64,000 nt of DNA from Halictus rubicundus (GCF_050948215.1 NW_027489031.1:62001-126000); one strand, 5' to 3'. Numbered from the stretch's first letter, positions 38,695 to 54,700 are shown. The notes: a model not told the origin generated them from the sequence alone. Numbers and translations: made by a program.

Positions 38695-41600
38695 TATCAT
38701 CTATCCTATCCAATCTTCTATCCTATCCTATCCTCTATCCTATCCTACCCTCTATCCTATCCTATCCTATCCTCTATCATATCCTATCCTCTATCCTATC
38801 CTATCCTCTATCCTATCCTATCTTCTATCCTATCTTCTATCCTATCATCTATCCTATCCTATCCTCTATCCTATCCTATCTTCTATCCTATCCTATCCTC
38901 TATCCAATTATATCCTCTATCCTATCCTATCCTCTATCCTATCCTATCCTCTATACTATCCTATCCTCTATCCTATCCTATCCTCTATCCTATCCTATCC
39001 TCTATCCCATCCTATCCTCTATCCTATCCTATCCTCTATCCTATCCTATCCTCTATCCTATCCTATACTCTATCCTATCCTATCCTCTATCCTATCCTAT
39101 ACTCTATCCTATCCTATCCTCTATCCTATCCTATCCTCTATCCTATCCTATCTTCTATCCTATCCTATCCTCTATCCAATCCTATCCTCTATCCTATCCT
39201 ATCCTCTATCCTATCGTATCCTCTATCCTATCCTATCCTCTATCCTACCTTATCCTCTATCCTATCCTATCCTCTATCCTATCCTATCCTCTATCCTATC
39301 CTATCCTATCTTCTATCCTATCCTCTATCCTATCCTATCCTATCCTCTATCCTATCCTATCCTCTATGCTATCCTATCCTCTATGCTATCCTATCCTCTA
39401 TCCTATCCTATCCTCTATCCTAGCCTATCATCTATCCTATCCTCTATCCTATCCTATCTTCTATCCTATCCTATCCTCTATCCAATTATATCCTCTATCC
39501 TATCCTATCCTCTATCCTATCCTATCCTCTATACTATCCTATCCTCTATCCTATCCTATCCTCTATCCTATCCTATCCTCTATCCCATCCTATCCTCTAT
39601 CCTATCCTATCCTCTATCCTATCCTATCCTCTATCCTATCCTATCTTCTATCCTATCCTCTATCCTATCCTATCCTATCCTCCATCCTATCCTATCCTCT
39701 ATGCTATCCTATCCTCTATGCTATCCTATCCTCTATCCTATCCTATCCCCTATCCTATCCTATCATCTATCCTATCCTCTATCCTATCCTCTATCATATG
39801 CTATCCTCAATCGAATCTTATCCTATCCTCTATCCTATAATATCATCTATCCTATCCAATCTTCTATCCTATCCTATCCTCTATCCTATAATATCATCTA
39901 TCCCATCCAATCTTCTATCCTATCCTATCCTCTATCCTATCCTACCCTCTATCCTATCCTATCCTATCCTCTATCATATCCTATCCTCTATCCTATCCTA
40001 TCCTCTATCCTATCAAATCTTCTATCCTATCTTCTATCCTATCATCTATCCTATCCTATCCACTATCCTATCCTATCTTCTATCCTATCCTATCCTCTAT
40101 CCAATTATATCCTCTATCCTATCCTATCCTATATCCTATCCTATCCTCTATACTATCCTTTCCTCTATCCTATCCTATCCTCTATCCTATCCTATCCTCT
40201 ATCCCATCCTATCCTCTATCCTATCCTATCCTCTATCCTATCCTATCCTCTATCCTATCCTATCCTCTATCCTATCCTATCCTCTATCCTATCCTATCTT
40301 CTATCCTATCTTCAATCCTATCATCTATCCTATCCTATCCTCTATCCTATCCTATCCTCTATACTATCCTATCCTCTATCCTATCCTATCCTCTATTCTA
40401 TCCTATCCTCTATCCCATCCTATCCTCTATCCTATCCTATCCTCTATCCTATCCTATCCTCTATCCTATCCTATACTCTATCCTATCCTATCCTCTATCC
40501 TATCCTATCCTCTATCCTATCCGATCCTCTATCCTATCCTATCCTATATCCTATCCTATCCTCTATCCTATCCTATCCTCTATCCTATCCTATCCTCTAT
40601 CCTATCCTATCATCTATCCTATCCTATCCTCAATCGAATCCTATCCTATCCTCTATCCTATAATATCATCTATCCTATCCAATCTTCTATCCTATCCTAT
40701 CCTCTATCCTATCCTACCCTCTATCCTATCCTATCCTATCCTCTATCATATCCTATCCTCTATCCTACCCTATCCTCTATCCTATCCTATCTTCTATCCT
40801 ATCTTCTATCCTATCATCTATCCTATCCTATCCTCTATCCTATCCTATCTTCTATCCTATCCTATCCTCTATCCAATTATATCCTCTATCCTATCCTATC
40901 CTCTATCCTATCCTATCCTCTATACTATCCTATCCTCTATCCTATCCTATCCTCTATCCTATCCTATCCTCTATCCCATCCTATCCTCTATCCTATCCTA
41001 TCCTCTATCCTATCCTATCCTCTATCCTATCCTATACTCTATCCTATCCTATCCTCTATCCTATCCTATACTCTATCCTATCCTATCCTCTATCCTATCC
41101 TATCCTCTATCCTATCCTATCTTCTATCCTATCCTATCCTCTATCCAATCCTATCCTCTATCCTATCCTATCCTCTATCCTATCGTATCCTCTATCCTAT
41201 CCTATCCTCTATCCTACCTTATCCTCTATCCTATCCTATCCTCTATCCTATCCTATCCTCTATCCTATCCTATCCTCTATCCTATCCTATCCTATCTTCT
41301 ATCCTATCCTCTATCCTATCCTATCCTATCCTCTATCCTATCCTATCCTCTATGCTATCCTATCCTCTATGCTATCCTATCCTCTATCCTATCCTATCCT
41401 CTATCCTAGCCTATCATCTATCCTATCCTCTATCCTATCCTCTATCATATGCTATCCTCAATCGAATCTTATCCTATCCTCTATCCTATAATATCATCTA
41501 TCCTATCCAATCTTCTATCCTATCCTATCCTCTATCCTATCCTACCCTCTATCCTATCCTATCCTATCCTCTATCATATCCTATCCTCTATCCTATCCTA

Positions 41601-44009
41601 TCCTCTATCCTATCCTATCTTCTATCCTATCTTCTATCCTATCATCTATCCTATCCTATCCACTATCCTATCCTATCTTCTATCCTATCCTATCTTCTAT
41701 CCTATCCTATCCTCTATCCTATCCTATCCTCTATCCTATCCTATCCTATCTTCTATCCTATCCTCTATCCTATCCTATCCTATCTTCTATCCTATCCTAT
41801 CCTCTATCCTATCCTACCCTCTATCCTATCCTATCCTATCCTCTATCATATCCTATCCTCTATCCTATCCTATCCTCTATCCTATCCTATCCTCTATGCT
41901 ATCCTATCCTCTATCCTATCCTATCCTCTATCCTATCCTATCATCTATCCTATCCTCTATCCTATCCTCTATCATATGCTATCCTCAATCGAATCCTATC
42001 CTATCCTCTATCCTATAATATCATCTATCCTATCCAATCTTCTATCCTATCCTATCCTCTATCCTATCCTACCCTCTATCCTATCCTATCCTATCCTCTA
42101 TCATATCCTATCCTCTATCCTATCGTATCCTCTATCCTATCCTATCTTCTATCCTATCTTCTATCCTATCATCTATCCTATCCTATCCTCTATCCTATCC
42201 TATCTTCTATCCTATCCTATCCTCTATCCAATTATATCCTCTATCCTATCCTATCTTCTATCCTATCTTCAATCCTATCATCTATCCTATCCTATCCTCT
42301 ATCCTATCCTATCCTCTATACTATCCTATCCTCTATCCTATCCTATCCTCTATTCTATCCTATCCTCTATCCCATCCTATCCTCTATCCTATCCTATCCT
42401 CTATCCTATCCTATACTCTATCCTATCCTATCCTCTATCCTATCCTATCCTCTATCCTATCCTATCTTCTATCCCATCCTATCCTCTATCCTATCCTATC
42501 CTCTATCCTATCCTATCCTCTATCCTATCCTATACTCTATCCTATCCTATCCTCTATCCTATCCTATCCTCTATCCTATCCTATCCTCTATCCTATCCTA
42601 TCCTCTATCTTATCCTATTCTCTATCCTATCCTATCCTATCCTATCCTATCCTCTATCCTATCCTATCCTATCCTCTATCCTATCTTATCCTCTATCCTA
42701 TGCTATCCTCGATCCTGCCCTATTCTCTATCCCATCCTATCCTATCCTCTACCCTATCCTATCCTCTATCCTATCCTATCCTCTATCCTATCCTATCCTA
42801 TCCTCTACCCTATCCTATCCTCTATCCTATCCGATCCTCTATCCTATCCTATCCTCTATCCTATCCTATCCTATCCTCTATCCTATCCTATCCTACCCTC
42901 TATCCTATCCTATCTTCTATCCTATCCTAACCTCTATCCTATCCTATCCTCTATCCTATCCTATCCTATCTTCTATCCTATCCTCTATCCTATCCTATCC
43001 TATCTTCTATCCTATCCTATCCTCTATCCTATCCTACCCTCTATCCTATCCTATCCTATCCTCTATCATATCCTATCCTCTATCCTATCCTATCCTCCAT
43101 CCTATCCTATCCTCTATGCTATCCTATCCTCTATCCTATCCTATCCTCTATCCTATCCTATCATCTATCCTATAATATCATCTATCCTATCCAATCTTCT
43201 ATCCTATCCTATCCTCTATCCTATCCTACCCTCTATCCTATCCTATCCTATCCTCTATCATATCCTATCCTCTATCCTATCCTATCCTCTATCCTATCCT
43301 ATCTTCTATCCTATCTTCTATCCTATCATCTATCCTATCCTATCCTCTATCCTATCCTATCTTCTATCCTATCCTATCCTCTATCCAATTATATCCTCTA
43401 TCCTATCCTATCCTCTATCCTATCCTATCCTCTATACTATCCTATCCTCTATCCTATCCTATCCTCTATCCTATCCTATCCTCTATCCCATCCTATCCTC
43501 TATCCTATCCTATCCTCTATCCTATCCTATCCTCTATCCTATCCTATCCTCTATCCTATCCTATCTTCTATCCTATCTTCAATCCTATCATCTATCCTAT
43601 CCTATCCTCTATCCTATCCTATCCTCTATACTATCCTATCCTCTATCCTATCCTATCCTCTATTCTATCCTATCCTCTATCCCATCCTATCCTCTATCCT
43701 ATCCTATCCTCTATCCTATCCTATCCTCTATCCTATCCTATACTCTATCCTATCCTATCCTCTATCCTATCCTATCCTCTATCCTATCCGATCCTCTATC
43801 CTATCCTATCCTATATCCTATCCTATCCTCTATCCTATCCTATCCTCTATCCTATCCTATCCTCTATCCTATCCTATCCTCTATCCTATCCTATCCTCTA
43901 TCCTATCCTATCCTCTATCTTATCCTATTCTCTATCCTATCCTATCCTATCCTATCCTATCCTCTATCCTATCCTATCCTATCCTCTATCCTATCTTATC
44001 CTCTATCCT

Positions 44010-44640
44010 ATGCTATCCTCGATCCTGCCCTATTCTCTATCCCATCCTATCCTATCCTCTACCCTATCCTATCCTCTATCCTATCCTATCCTCTATCCTA
44101 TCCTATCCTCTATCCTATCCTATCCTATCCTCTACCCTATCCTATCCTCTATCCTATCCGATCCTCTATCCTATCCTATCCTCTATCCTATCCTATCCTA
44201 TCCTCTATCCTATCCTATCCTATCCTCTATCCTATCCTATCTTCTATCCTATCCTATCCTCTATCCTATCCTATCCTCTATCCTATCCTATCCTATCTTC
44301 TATCCTATCCTCTATCCTATCCTATCCTATCTTCTATCCTATCCTATCCTCTATCCTATCCTACCCTCTATCCTATCCTATCCTATCCTCTATCATATCC
44401 TATCCTCTATCCTATCCTATCCTCTATCCTATCTTATCCTGTATGCTATCCTATCCTCTGTCCTATCCTATCCTCTATCCTATCCTATCATCTATCCTAT
44501 CCTCTATCCTATCCTCTATCATATGCTATCCTCAATCGAATCCTATCCTATCCTCTATCCTATAATATCATCTATCCTATCCAATCTTCTATCCTATCCT
44601 ATCCTCTATCCTATCCTACCCTCTATCCTATCCTATCCTA
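44010..44640. repeat. Domain 3 block, copy 1 of 3
   Basis: Starts at ATGCTATCCTCGATCCTG and holds CTGTATGC at +429 and TCAATCGAAT at +522. The second copy lies 2,462 bp downstream. Similarity extends at least 100 bp further left. Identity to copy 2 stops at about 44640, where a TACCC unit replaces TATCC. Confidence 0.85.
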
Positions 44641-46471
44641 CCCTCTATCCTATCCTATCCTATCCTCTATCATATCCTATCCTCTATCCTATCCTATCCT
44701 CTATCCTATCCTATCTTCTATCCTATCTTCTATCCTATCATCTATCCTATCCTATCCTCTATCCTATCCTATCTTCTATCCTATCCTATCCTCTATCCAA
44801 TTATATCCTCTATCCTATCCTATCCTCTATCCTATCCTATCCTCTATACTATCCTATCCTCTATCCTATCCTATCCTCTATCCTATCCTATCCTCTATCC
44901 CATCCTATCCTCTATCCTATCCTATCCTCTATCCTATCCTATCCTCTATCCTATCCTATACTCTATCCTATCCTATCCTCTATCCTATCCTATACTCTAT
45001 CCTATCCTATCCTCTATCCTATCCTATCCTATCTTCTATCCTATCCTATCCTCTATCCTATCCTATCCTCTATCCTATCGTATCCTCTATCCTATCCTAT
45101 CCTCTATCCTACCTTATCCTCTATCCTATCCTATCCTCTATCCTATCCTATCCTCTATCCTATCCTATCCTATCTTCTATCCTATCCTCTATCCTATCCT
45201 ATCCTATCCTCTATCCTATCCTATCCTCTATGCTATCCTATCCTCTATCCTATCCTATCCTCTATCCTATCCTATCCTCTATCCTATCCTATCCTCTATC
45301 CTATCCTATCCTATATCCTATCCTATCCTCTATCCTATCCTATCCTCTATCCTATCCTATCCTCTATCCTATCCTATCCTCTATCCTATCCTATCCTCTA
45401 TCCTATCCTATCCTCTATCCTATCCTATCTTCTATCCTATCCTATCCTATCCTATCCTATCCTATCTTCTATCCTATCCTATCCTCTATCCTATCCTACC
45501 CTCTATCCTATCCTATCCTATCCTCTATCATATCCTATCCTCTATCCTATCCTATCCTCCATCCTATCCTATCCTCTATGCTATCCTATCCTCTATCCTA
45601 TCCTATCCTCTATCCTATCCTATCATCTATCCTATAATATCATCTATCCTATCCAATCTTCTATCCTATCCTATCCTCTATCCTATCCTACCCTCTATCC
45701 TATCCTATCCTATCCTCTATCATATCCTATCCTCTATCCTATCCTATCCTCTATCCTATCCTATCTTCTATCCTATCTTCTATCCTATCATCTATCCTAT
45801 CCTATCCTCTATCCTATCCTATCTTCTATCCTATCCTATCCTCTATCCAATTATATCCTCTATCCTATCCTATCCTCTATCCTATCCTATCCTCTATACT
45901 ATCCTATCCTCTATCCTATCCTATCCTCTATCCTATCCTATCCTCTATCCCATCCTATCCTCTATCCTATCCTATCCTCTATCCTATCCTATCCTCTATC
46001 CTATCCTATCCTCTATCCTATCCTATCTTCTATCCTATCTTCAATCCTATCATCTATCCTATCCTATCCTCTATCCTATCCTATCCTCTATACTATCCTA
46101 TCCTCTATCCTATCCTATCCTCTATTCTATCCTATCCTCTATCCCATCCTATCCTCTATCCTATCCTATCCTCTATCCTATCCTATCCTCTATCCTATCC
46201 TATACTCTATCCTATCCTATCCTCTATCCTATCCTATCCTCTATCCTATCCGATCCTCTATCCTATCCTATCCTATATCCTATCCTATCCTCTATCCTAT
46301 CCTATCCTCTATCCTATCCTATCCTCTATCCTATCCTATCCTCTATCCTATCCTATCCTCTATCCTATCCTATCCTCTATCTTATCCTATTCTCTATCCT
46401 ATCCTATCCTATCCTATCCTATCCTCTATCCTATCCTATCCTATCCTCTATCCTATCTTATCCTCTATCCT

Positions 46472-47102
46472 ATGCTATCCTCGATCCTGCCCTATTCTCT
46501 ATCCCATCCTATCCTATCCTCTACCCTATCCTATCCTCTATCCTATCCTATCCTCTATCCTATCCTATCCTCTATCCTATCCTATCCTATCCTCTACCCT
46601 ATCCTATCCTCTATCCTATCCGATCCTCTATCCTATCCTATCCTCTATCCTATCCTATCCTATCCTCTATCCTATCCTATCCTATCCTCTATCCTATCCT
46701 ATCTTCTATCCTATCCTATCCTCTATCCTATCCTATCCTCTATCCTATCCTATCCTATCTTCTATCCTATCCTCTATCCTATCCTATCCTATCTTCTATC
46801 CTATCCTATCCTCTATCCTATCCTACCCTCTATCCTATCCTATCCTATCCTCTATCATATCCTATCCTCTATCCTATCCTATCCTCTATCCTATCTTATC
46901 CTGTATGCTATCCTATCCTCTGTCCTATCCTATCCTCTATCCTATCCTATCATCTATCCTATCCTCTATCCTATCCTCTATCATATGCTATCCTCAATCG
47001 AATCCTATCCTATCCTCTATCCTATAATATCATCTATCCTATCCAATCTTCTATCCTATCCTATCCTCTATCCTATCCTACCCTCTATCCTATCCTATCC
47101 TA
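46472..47102. repeat. Domain 3 block, copy 2 of 3
   Basis: Same landmarks as copy 1 at the same internal distances (46472, 46901, 46994). Copy 3 is 1,578 bp downstream. Similarity between copies 2 and 3 continues past this block; by the TATCCAATCC unit (47496 and 49086) the offset is 1,590, a one-unit (12-bp) gain. Confidence 0.85.
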
Positions 47103-48049
47103 TCCTCTATCATATCCTATCCTCTATCCTATCCTATCCTCTATCCTATCCTATCTTCTATCCTATCTTCTATCCTATCATCTATCCTATCCTATCCTCT
47201 ATCCTATCCTATCTTCTATCCTATCCTATCCTCTATCCAATTATATCCTCTATCCTATCCTATCCTCTATCCTATCCTATCCTCTATACTATCCTATCCT
47301 CTATCCTATCCTATCCTCTATCCTATCCTATCCTCTATCCCATCCTATCCTCTATCCTATCCTATCCTCTATCCTATCCTATCCTCTATCCTATCCTATA
47401 CTCTATCCTATCCTATCCTCTATCCTATCCTATACTCTATCCTATCCTATCCTCTATCCTATCCTATCCTATCTTCTATCCTATCCTATCCTCTATCCAA
47501 TCCTATCCTCTATCCTATCCTATCCTCTATCCTATCGTATCCTCTATCCTATCCTATCCTCTATCCTACCTTATCCTCTATCCTATCCTATCCTCTATCC
47601 TATCCTATCCTCTATCCTATCCTATCCTATCTTCTATCCTATCCTCTATCCTATCCTATCCTATCCTCTATCCTATCCTATCCTCTATGCTATCCTATCC
47701 TCTATCCTATCCTATCCTCTATCCTATCCTATCCTCTATCCTATCCTATCCTCTATCCTATCCTATCCTATATCCTATCCTATCCTCTATCCTATCCTAT
47801 CCTCTATCCTATCCTATCCTCTATCCTATCCTATCCTCTATCCTATCCTATCCTCTATCCTATCCTATCCTCTATCTTATCCTATTCTCTATCCTATCCT
47901 ATCCTATCCTATCCTATCCTCTATCCTATCCTATCCTCTATCCTATCCTATCCTCTATCTTATCCTATTCTCTATCCTATCCTATCCTATCCTATCCTAT
48001 CCTCTATCCTATCCTATCCTATCCTCTATCCTATCTTATCCTCTATCCT

Positions 48050-48680
48050 ATGCTATCCTCGATCCTGCCCTATTCTCTATCCCATCCTATCCTATCCTCT
48101 ACCCTATCCTATCCTCTATCCTATCCTATCCTCTATCCTATCCTATCCTCTATCCTATCCTATCCTATCCTCTACCCTATCCTATCCTCTATCCTATCCG
48201 ATCCTCTATCCTATCCTATCCTCTATCCTATCCTATCCTATCCTCTATCCTATCCTATCCTATCCTCTATCCTATCCTATCTTCTATCCTATCCTATCCT
48301 CTATCCTATCCTATCCTCTATCCTATCCTATCCTATCTTCTATCCTATCCTCTATCCTATCCTATCCTATCTTCTATCCTATCCTATCCTCTATCCTATC
48401 CTACCCTCTATCCTATCCTATCCTATCCTCTATCATATCCTTTCCTCTATCCTATCCTATCCTCTATCCTATCTTATCCTGTATGCTATCCTATCCTCTG
48501 TCCTATCCTATCCTCTATCCTATCCTATCATCTATCCTATCCTCTATCCTATCCTCTATCATATGCTATCCTCAATCGAATCCTATCCTATCCTCTATCC
48601 TATAATATCATCTATCCTATCCAATCTTCTATCCTATCCTATCCTCTATCCTATCCTACCCTCTATCCTATCCTATCCTA
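48050..48680. repeat. Domain 3 block, copy 3 of 3
   Basis: Landmarks at 48050, 48479 and 48572 keep the internal distances of copies 1 and 2. The one substitution I noticed is TATCCTTTCCTC near 48437 in place of TATCCTATCCTC. Confidence 0.85.
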
Positions 48681-49826
48681 TCCTCTATCATATCCTATCC
48701 TCTATCCTATCCTATCCTCTATCCTATCCTATCTTCTATCCTATCTTCTATCCTATCATCTATCCTATCCTATCCTCTATCCTATCCTATCTTCTATCCT
48801 ATCCTATCCTCTATCCAATTATATCCTCTATCCTATCCTATCCTCTATCCTATCCTATCCTCTATACTATCCTATCCTCTATCCTATCCTATCCTCTATC
48901 CTATCCTATCCTCTATCCCATCCTATCCTCTATCCTATCCTATCCTCTATCCTATCCTATCCTCTATCCTATCCTATACTCTATCCTATCCTATCCTCTA
49001 TCCTATCCTATACTCTATCCTATCCTATCCTCTATCCTATCCTATCCTCTATCCTATCCTATCTTCTATCCTATCCTATCCTCTATCCAATCCTATCCTC
49101 TATCCTATCCTATCCTCTATCCTATCGTATCCTCTATCCTATCCTATCCTCTATCCTACCTTATCCTCTATCCTATCCTATCCTCTATCCTATCCTATCC
49201 TCTATCCTATCCTATCCTATCTTCTATCCTATCCTCTATCCTATCCTATCCTATCCTCTATCCTATCCTATCCTCTATGCTATCCTATCCTCTATGCTAT
49301 CCTATCCTCTATCCTATCCTATCCTCTATCCTAGCCTATCATCTATCCTATCCTCTATCCTATCCTATCTTCTATCCTATCTTCTATCCTATCATCTATC
49401 CTATCCTATCCTCTATCCAATTATATCCTCTATCCTATCCTATCCTCTATCCTATCCTATCCTCTATACTATCCTATCCTCTATCCTATCCTATCCTCTA
49501 TCCTATCCTATCCTCTATCCCATCCTATCCTCTATCCTATCCTATCCTCTATCCTATCCTATCCTCTATCCTATCCTATACTCTATCCTATCCTATCCTC
49601 TATCCTATCCTATACTCTATCCTATCCTATCCTCTATCCTATCCTATCCTCTATCCTATCCTATCTTCTATCCTATCCTCTATCCTATCCTATCCTATCC
49701 TCCATCCTATCCTATCCTCTATGCTATCCTATCCTCTATGCTATCCTATCCTCTATCCTATCCTATCCCCTATCCTATCCTATCATCTATCCTATCCTCT
49801 ATCCTATCCTCTATCATATGCTATCC

Positions 49827-51254
49827 TCAATCGAATCTTATCCTATCCTCTATCCTATAATATCATCTATCCTATCCAATCTTCTATCCTATCCTATCCT
49901 CTATCCTATAATATCATCTATCCTATCCAATCTTCTATCCTATCCTATCCTCTATCCTATCCTACCCTCTATCCTATCCTATCCTATCCTCTATCATATC
50001 CTATCCTCTATCCTATCCTATCCTCTATCCTATCAAATCTTCTATCCTATCTTCTATCCTATCATCTATCCTATCCTATCCACTATCCTATCCTATCTTC
50101 TATCCTATCCTATCCTCTATCCAATTATATCCTCTATCCTATCCTATCCTATATCCTATCCTATCCTCTATACTATCCTATCCTCTATCCTATCCTATCC
50201 TCTATCCTATCCTATCCTCTATCCCATCCTATCCTCTATCCTATCCTATCCTCTATCCTATCCTATCCTCTATCCTATCCTATCCTATCCTCTATCCTAT
50301 CCTATCTTCTATCCTATCTTCAATCCTATCATCTATCCTATCCTATCCTCTATCCTATCCTATCCTCTATACTATCCTATCCTCTATCCTATCCTATCCT
50401 CTATTCTATCCTATCCTCTATCCCATCCTATCCTCTATCCTATCCTATCCTCTATCCTATCCTATCCTCTATCCTATCCTATACTCTATCCTATCCTATC
50501 CTCTATCCTATCCTATCCTCTATCCTATCCGATCCTCTATCCTATCCTATCCTATATCCTATCCTATCCTCTATCCTATCCTATCCTCTATCCTATCCTA
50601 TCCTCTATCCTATCCTATCCTCTATCCTATCCTATCCTCTATCCAACCTATCCTCTATCTTATCCTATTCTCCATCCTATCCTATCCTATCCTATCCTAT
50701 CCTCTATCCTATCCTATCCTATCCTCTATCCTATCTTATCCTCTATCCTATGCTATCCTCGATCCTGCCCTATTCTCTATCCCATCCTATCCTATCCTCT
50801 ACCCTATCCTATCCTCTATCCTAACCTATCCTCTATCCTATCCTATCCTATCCTCTACCCTATCCTATCCTCTATCCTATCCGATCCTCTATCCTATCCT
50901 ATCCTCTATCCTATCCTATCCTATCCTCTATCCTATCCTATCCTATCCTCTATCCTATCCTATCTTCTATCCTATCCTATCCTCTATCCTATCCTATCCT
51001 CTATCCTATCCTATCCTATCTTCTATCCTATCCTCTATCCTATCCTATCCTATCTTCTATCCTATCCTATCCTCTATCCTATCCTACCCTCTATCCTATC
51101 CTATCCTATCCTCTATCATATCCTATCCTCTATCCTATCCTATCCTCTATCCTATCCTATCCTCTATGCTATCCTATCCTCTATCCTATCCTATCCTCTA
51201 TCCTATCCTATCATCTATCCTATCCTCTACCTATCCTCTATCATATGCTATCCT
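49827..51254. repeat. Domain 3 segment, copy paired with 55239-56662
   Basis: Shared private variants: a doubled ATAATATCATC block right after the marker, TATCAAATCT (50031 and 55443), CTAACCTATCC (50821 and 56229) and the shortened CTCTACCTATCC just before the last marker. The offset is 5,412 bp at the left and 5,408 bp at the right, so the copies differ by a net 4 bp. Confidence 0.85.
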
Positions 51255-51581
51255 CAATCGAATCCTATCCTATCCTCTATCCTATAATATCATCTATCCT
51301 ATCCAATCTTCTATCCTATCCTATCCTCTATCCTATCCTACCCTCTATCCTATCCTATCCTATCCTCTATCATATCCTATCCTCTATCCTATCCTATCCT
51401 CTATCCTATCCTATCTTCTATCCTATCTTCTATCCTATCATCTATCCTATCCTATCCTCTATCCTATCCTATCCTCTATCCTATCCTATCCTATCCTCTA
51501 TCCTATCCTATCCTCTATGCTATCCTATCCTCTATGCTATCCTATCCTCTATCCTATCCTATCCTCTATCCTAGCCTATCA

Positions 51582-51700
51582 TCTATCCTATCCTCTATCC
51601 TATCCTCTATCATATGCTATCCTCAATCGAATCTTATCCTATCCTCTATCATATGCTATCCTCAATCGAATCTTATCCTATCCTCTATCCTATAATATCA
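51582..51700. repeat. Doubled marker block
   Basis: Two CATATG...TCAATCGAAT units occur back to back, with TCAATCGAA at 51623 and 51662 (39 bp apart), then one ATAATATCATC. This is the only immediate doubling of this half of the block I saw in the window. Confidence 0.8.
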
Positions 51701-54700
51701 TCTATCCTATCCAATCTTCTATCCTATCCTATCCTCTATCCTATCCTACCCTCTATCCTATCCTATCCTATCCTCTATCATATCCTATCCTCTATCCTAT
51801 CCTATCCTCTATCCTATCCTATCTTCTATCCTATCTTCTATCCTATCATCTATCCTATCCTATCCACTATCCTATCCTATCTTCTATCCTATCCTATCTT
51901 CTATCCTATCCTATCCTCTATCCTATCCTATCCTCTATCCTATCCTATCCTATCTTCTATCCTATCCTCTATCCTATCCTATCCTATCTTCTATCCTATC
52001 CTATCCTCTATCCTATCCTACCCTCTATCCTATCCTATCCTATCCTCTATCATATCCTATCCTCTATCCTATCCTATCCTCTATCCTATCCTATCCTCTA
52101 TGCTATCCTATCCTCTATCCTATCCTATCCTCTATCCTATCCTATCATCTATCCTATCCTCTATCCTATCCTCTATCATATGCTATCCTCAATCGAATCC
52201 TATCCTATCCTCTATCCTATAATATCATCTATCTTATCCAATCTTCTATCCTATCCTATCCTCTATCCTATCCTACCCTCTATCCTATCCTATCCTATCC
52301 TCTATCATATCCTATCCTCTATCCTATCCTATCCTCTATCCTATCCTATCTTCTATCCTATCTTCTATCCTATCATCTATCCTATCCTATCCTCTATCCT
52401 ATCCTATCTTCTATCCTATCCTATCCTCTATCCAATTATATCCTCTATCCTATCCTATCCTCTATCCTATCCTATCCTCTATACTATCCTATCCTCTATC
52501 CTATCCTATCCTCTAACCTATCCTATCCTCTATCCCATCCTATCCTCTATCCTATCCTATCCTCTATCCTATCCTATCCTCTATCCTATCCTATACTCTA
52601 TCCTATCCTATCCTCTATCCTATCCTATACTCTATCCTATCCTATCCTCTATCCTATCCTATCCTCTATCCTATCCTATCTTCTATCCCATCCTATCCTC
52701 TATCCTATCCTATCCTCTATCCTATCCTATCCTCTATCCTATCCTATACTCTATCCTATCCTATCCTCTATCCTATCCTATACTCTATCCTATCCTATCC
52801 TCTATCCTATCCTATCCTATCTTCTATCCTATCCTCTATCCTATCCTATCCTATCCTCTATCCTATCCTATCCTCTATGCTATCCTATCCTCTATGCTAT
52901 CCTATCCTCTATCCTATCCTATCCTCTATCCTATCCTATCATCTATCCTATCCTCTATCCTATCCTCTATCATATGCTATCCTCAATCGAATCTTATCCT
53001 ATCCTCTATCCTATAATATCATCTATCCTATCCAATCTTCTATCCTATCCTATCCTCTATCCTATCCTACCCTCTATCCTATCCTATCCTATCCTCTATC
53101 ATATCCTATCCTCTATCCTATCCTATCCTCTATCCTATCCTATCTTCTATCCTATCTTCTATCCTATCATCTATCCTATCCTATCCACTATCCTATCCTA
53201 TCCTCTATCCTATCCTATCCTCTATCCTATCCTATCCTCTATACTATCCTATCCTCTATCCTATCCTATCCTCTATCCTATCCTATCCTCTATCCCATCC
53301 TATCCTCTATCCTATCCTATCCTCTATCCTATCCTATCCTCTATCCTATCCTATACTCTATCCTATCCTATCCTCTATCCTATCCTATCCTCTATCCTAT
53401 CCTATCCTCTATCCTATCCTATCCTCTATCCTATCCTATCCTCTATCCTATCCTATCCTCTATCCTATCCTATCCTATCCTCTACCCTATCCTATCCTCT
53501 ATCCTATCCGATCCTCTATCCTATCCTATCCTCTATCCTATCCTATCCTATCCTCTATCCTATCCTATCCTATCCTCTATCCTATCCTATCTTCTATCCT
53601 ATCCTATCCTCTATCCTATCCTATCCTCTATCCTATCCTATCCTATCTTCTATCCTATCCTCTATCCTATCCTATCCTATCTTCTATCCTATCCTATCCT
53701 CTATCCTATCCTACCCTCTATCCTATCCTATCCTATCCTCTATCATATCCTATCCTCTATCCTATCCTATCCTCTATCCTATCTTATCCTGTATGCTATC
53801 CTATCCTCTGTCCTATCCTATCCTCTATCCTATCCTATCATCTATCCTATCCTCTATCCTATCCTCTATCATATGCTATCCTCAATCGAATCCTATCCTA
53901 TCCTCTATCCTATAATATCATCTATCCTATCCAATCTTCTATCCTATCCTATCCTCTATCCTATCCTACCCTCTATCCTATCCTATCCTATCCTCTATCA
54001 TATCCTATCCTCTATCCTATCCTATCCTCTATCCTATCCTATCTTCTATCCTATCTTCTATTCTATCATCTATCCTATCCTATCCTCTATCCTATCCTAT
54101 CTTCTATCCTATCCTATCCTCTATCCAATTATATCTTCTATCCTATCCTATCCTCTATCCAATTATATCCTCTATCCTATCCTATCCTCTATCCTATCCT
54201 ATCCTTTATACTATCCTATCCTCTATCCTATCCTATCCTCTATCCTATCCTATCCTCTATCCCATCCTATCCTCTATCCTATCCTATCCTCTATCCTATC
54301 CTATCCTCTATCCTATCCTATACTCTATCCTATCCTATCCTCTATCCTATCCTATACTCTATCCTATCCTATCCTCTATCCTATCCTATCCTCTATCCTA
54401 TCCTATCTTCTATCCTATCCTATCCTCTATCCAATCCTATCCTCTATCCTATCCTATCCTCTATCCTATCGTATCCTCTATCCTATCCTATCCTCTATCC
54501 TACCTTATCCTCTATCCTATCCTATCCTCTATCCTATCCTATCCTCTATCCTATCCTATCCTCTATCCTATCCTATCCTCTATCCTATCCTATCCTATCT
54601 TCTATCCTATCCTCTATCCTATCCTATCCTATCCTCTATCCTATCCTATCCTCTATGCTATCCTATCCTCTATGCTATCCTATCCTCTATCCTATCCTAT

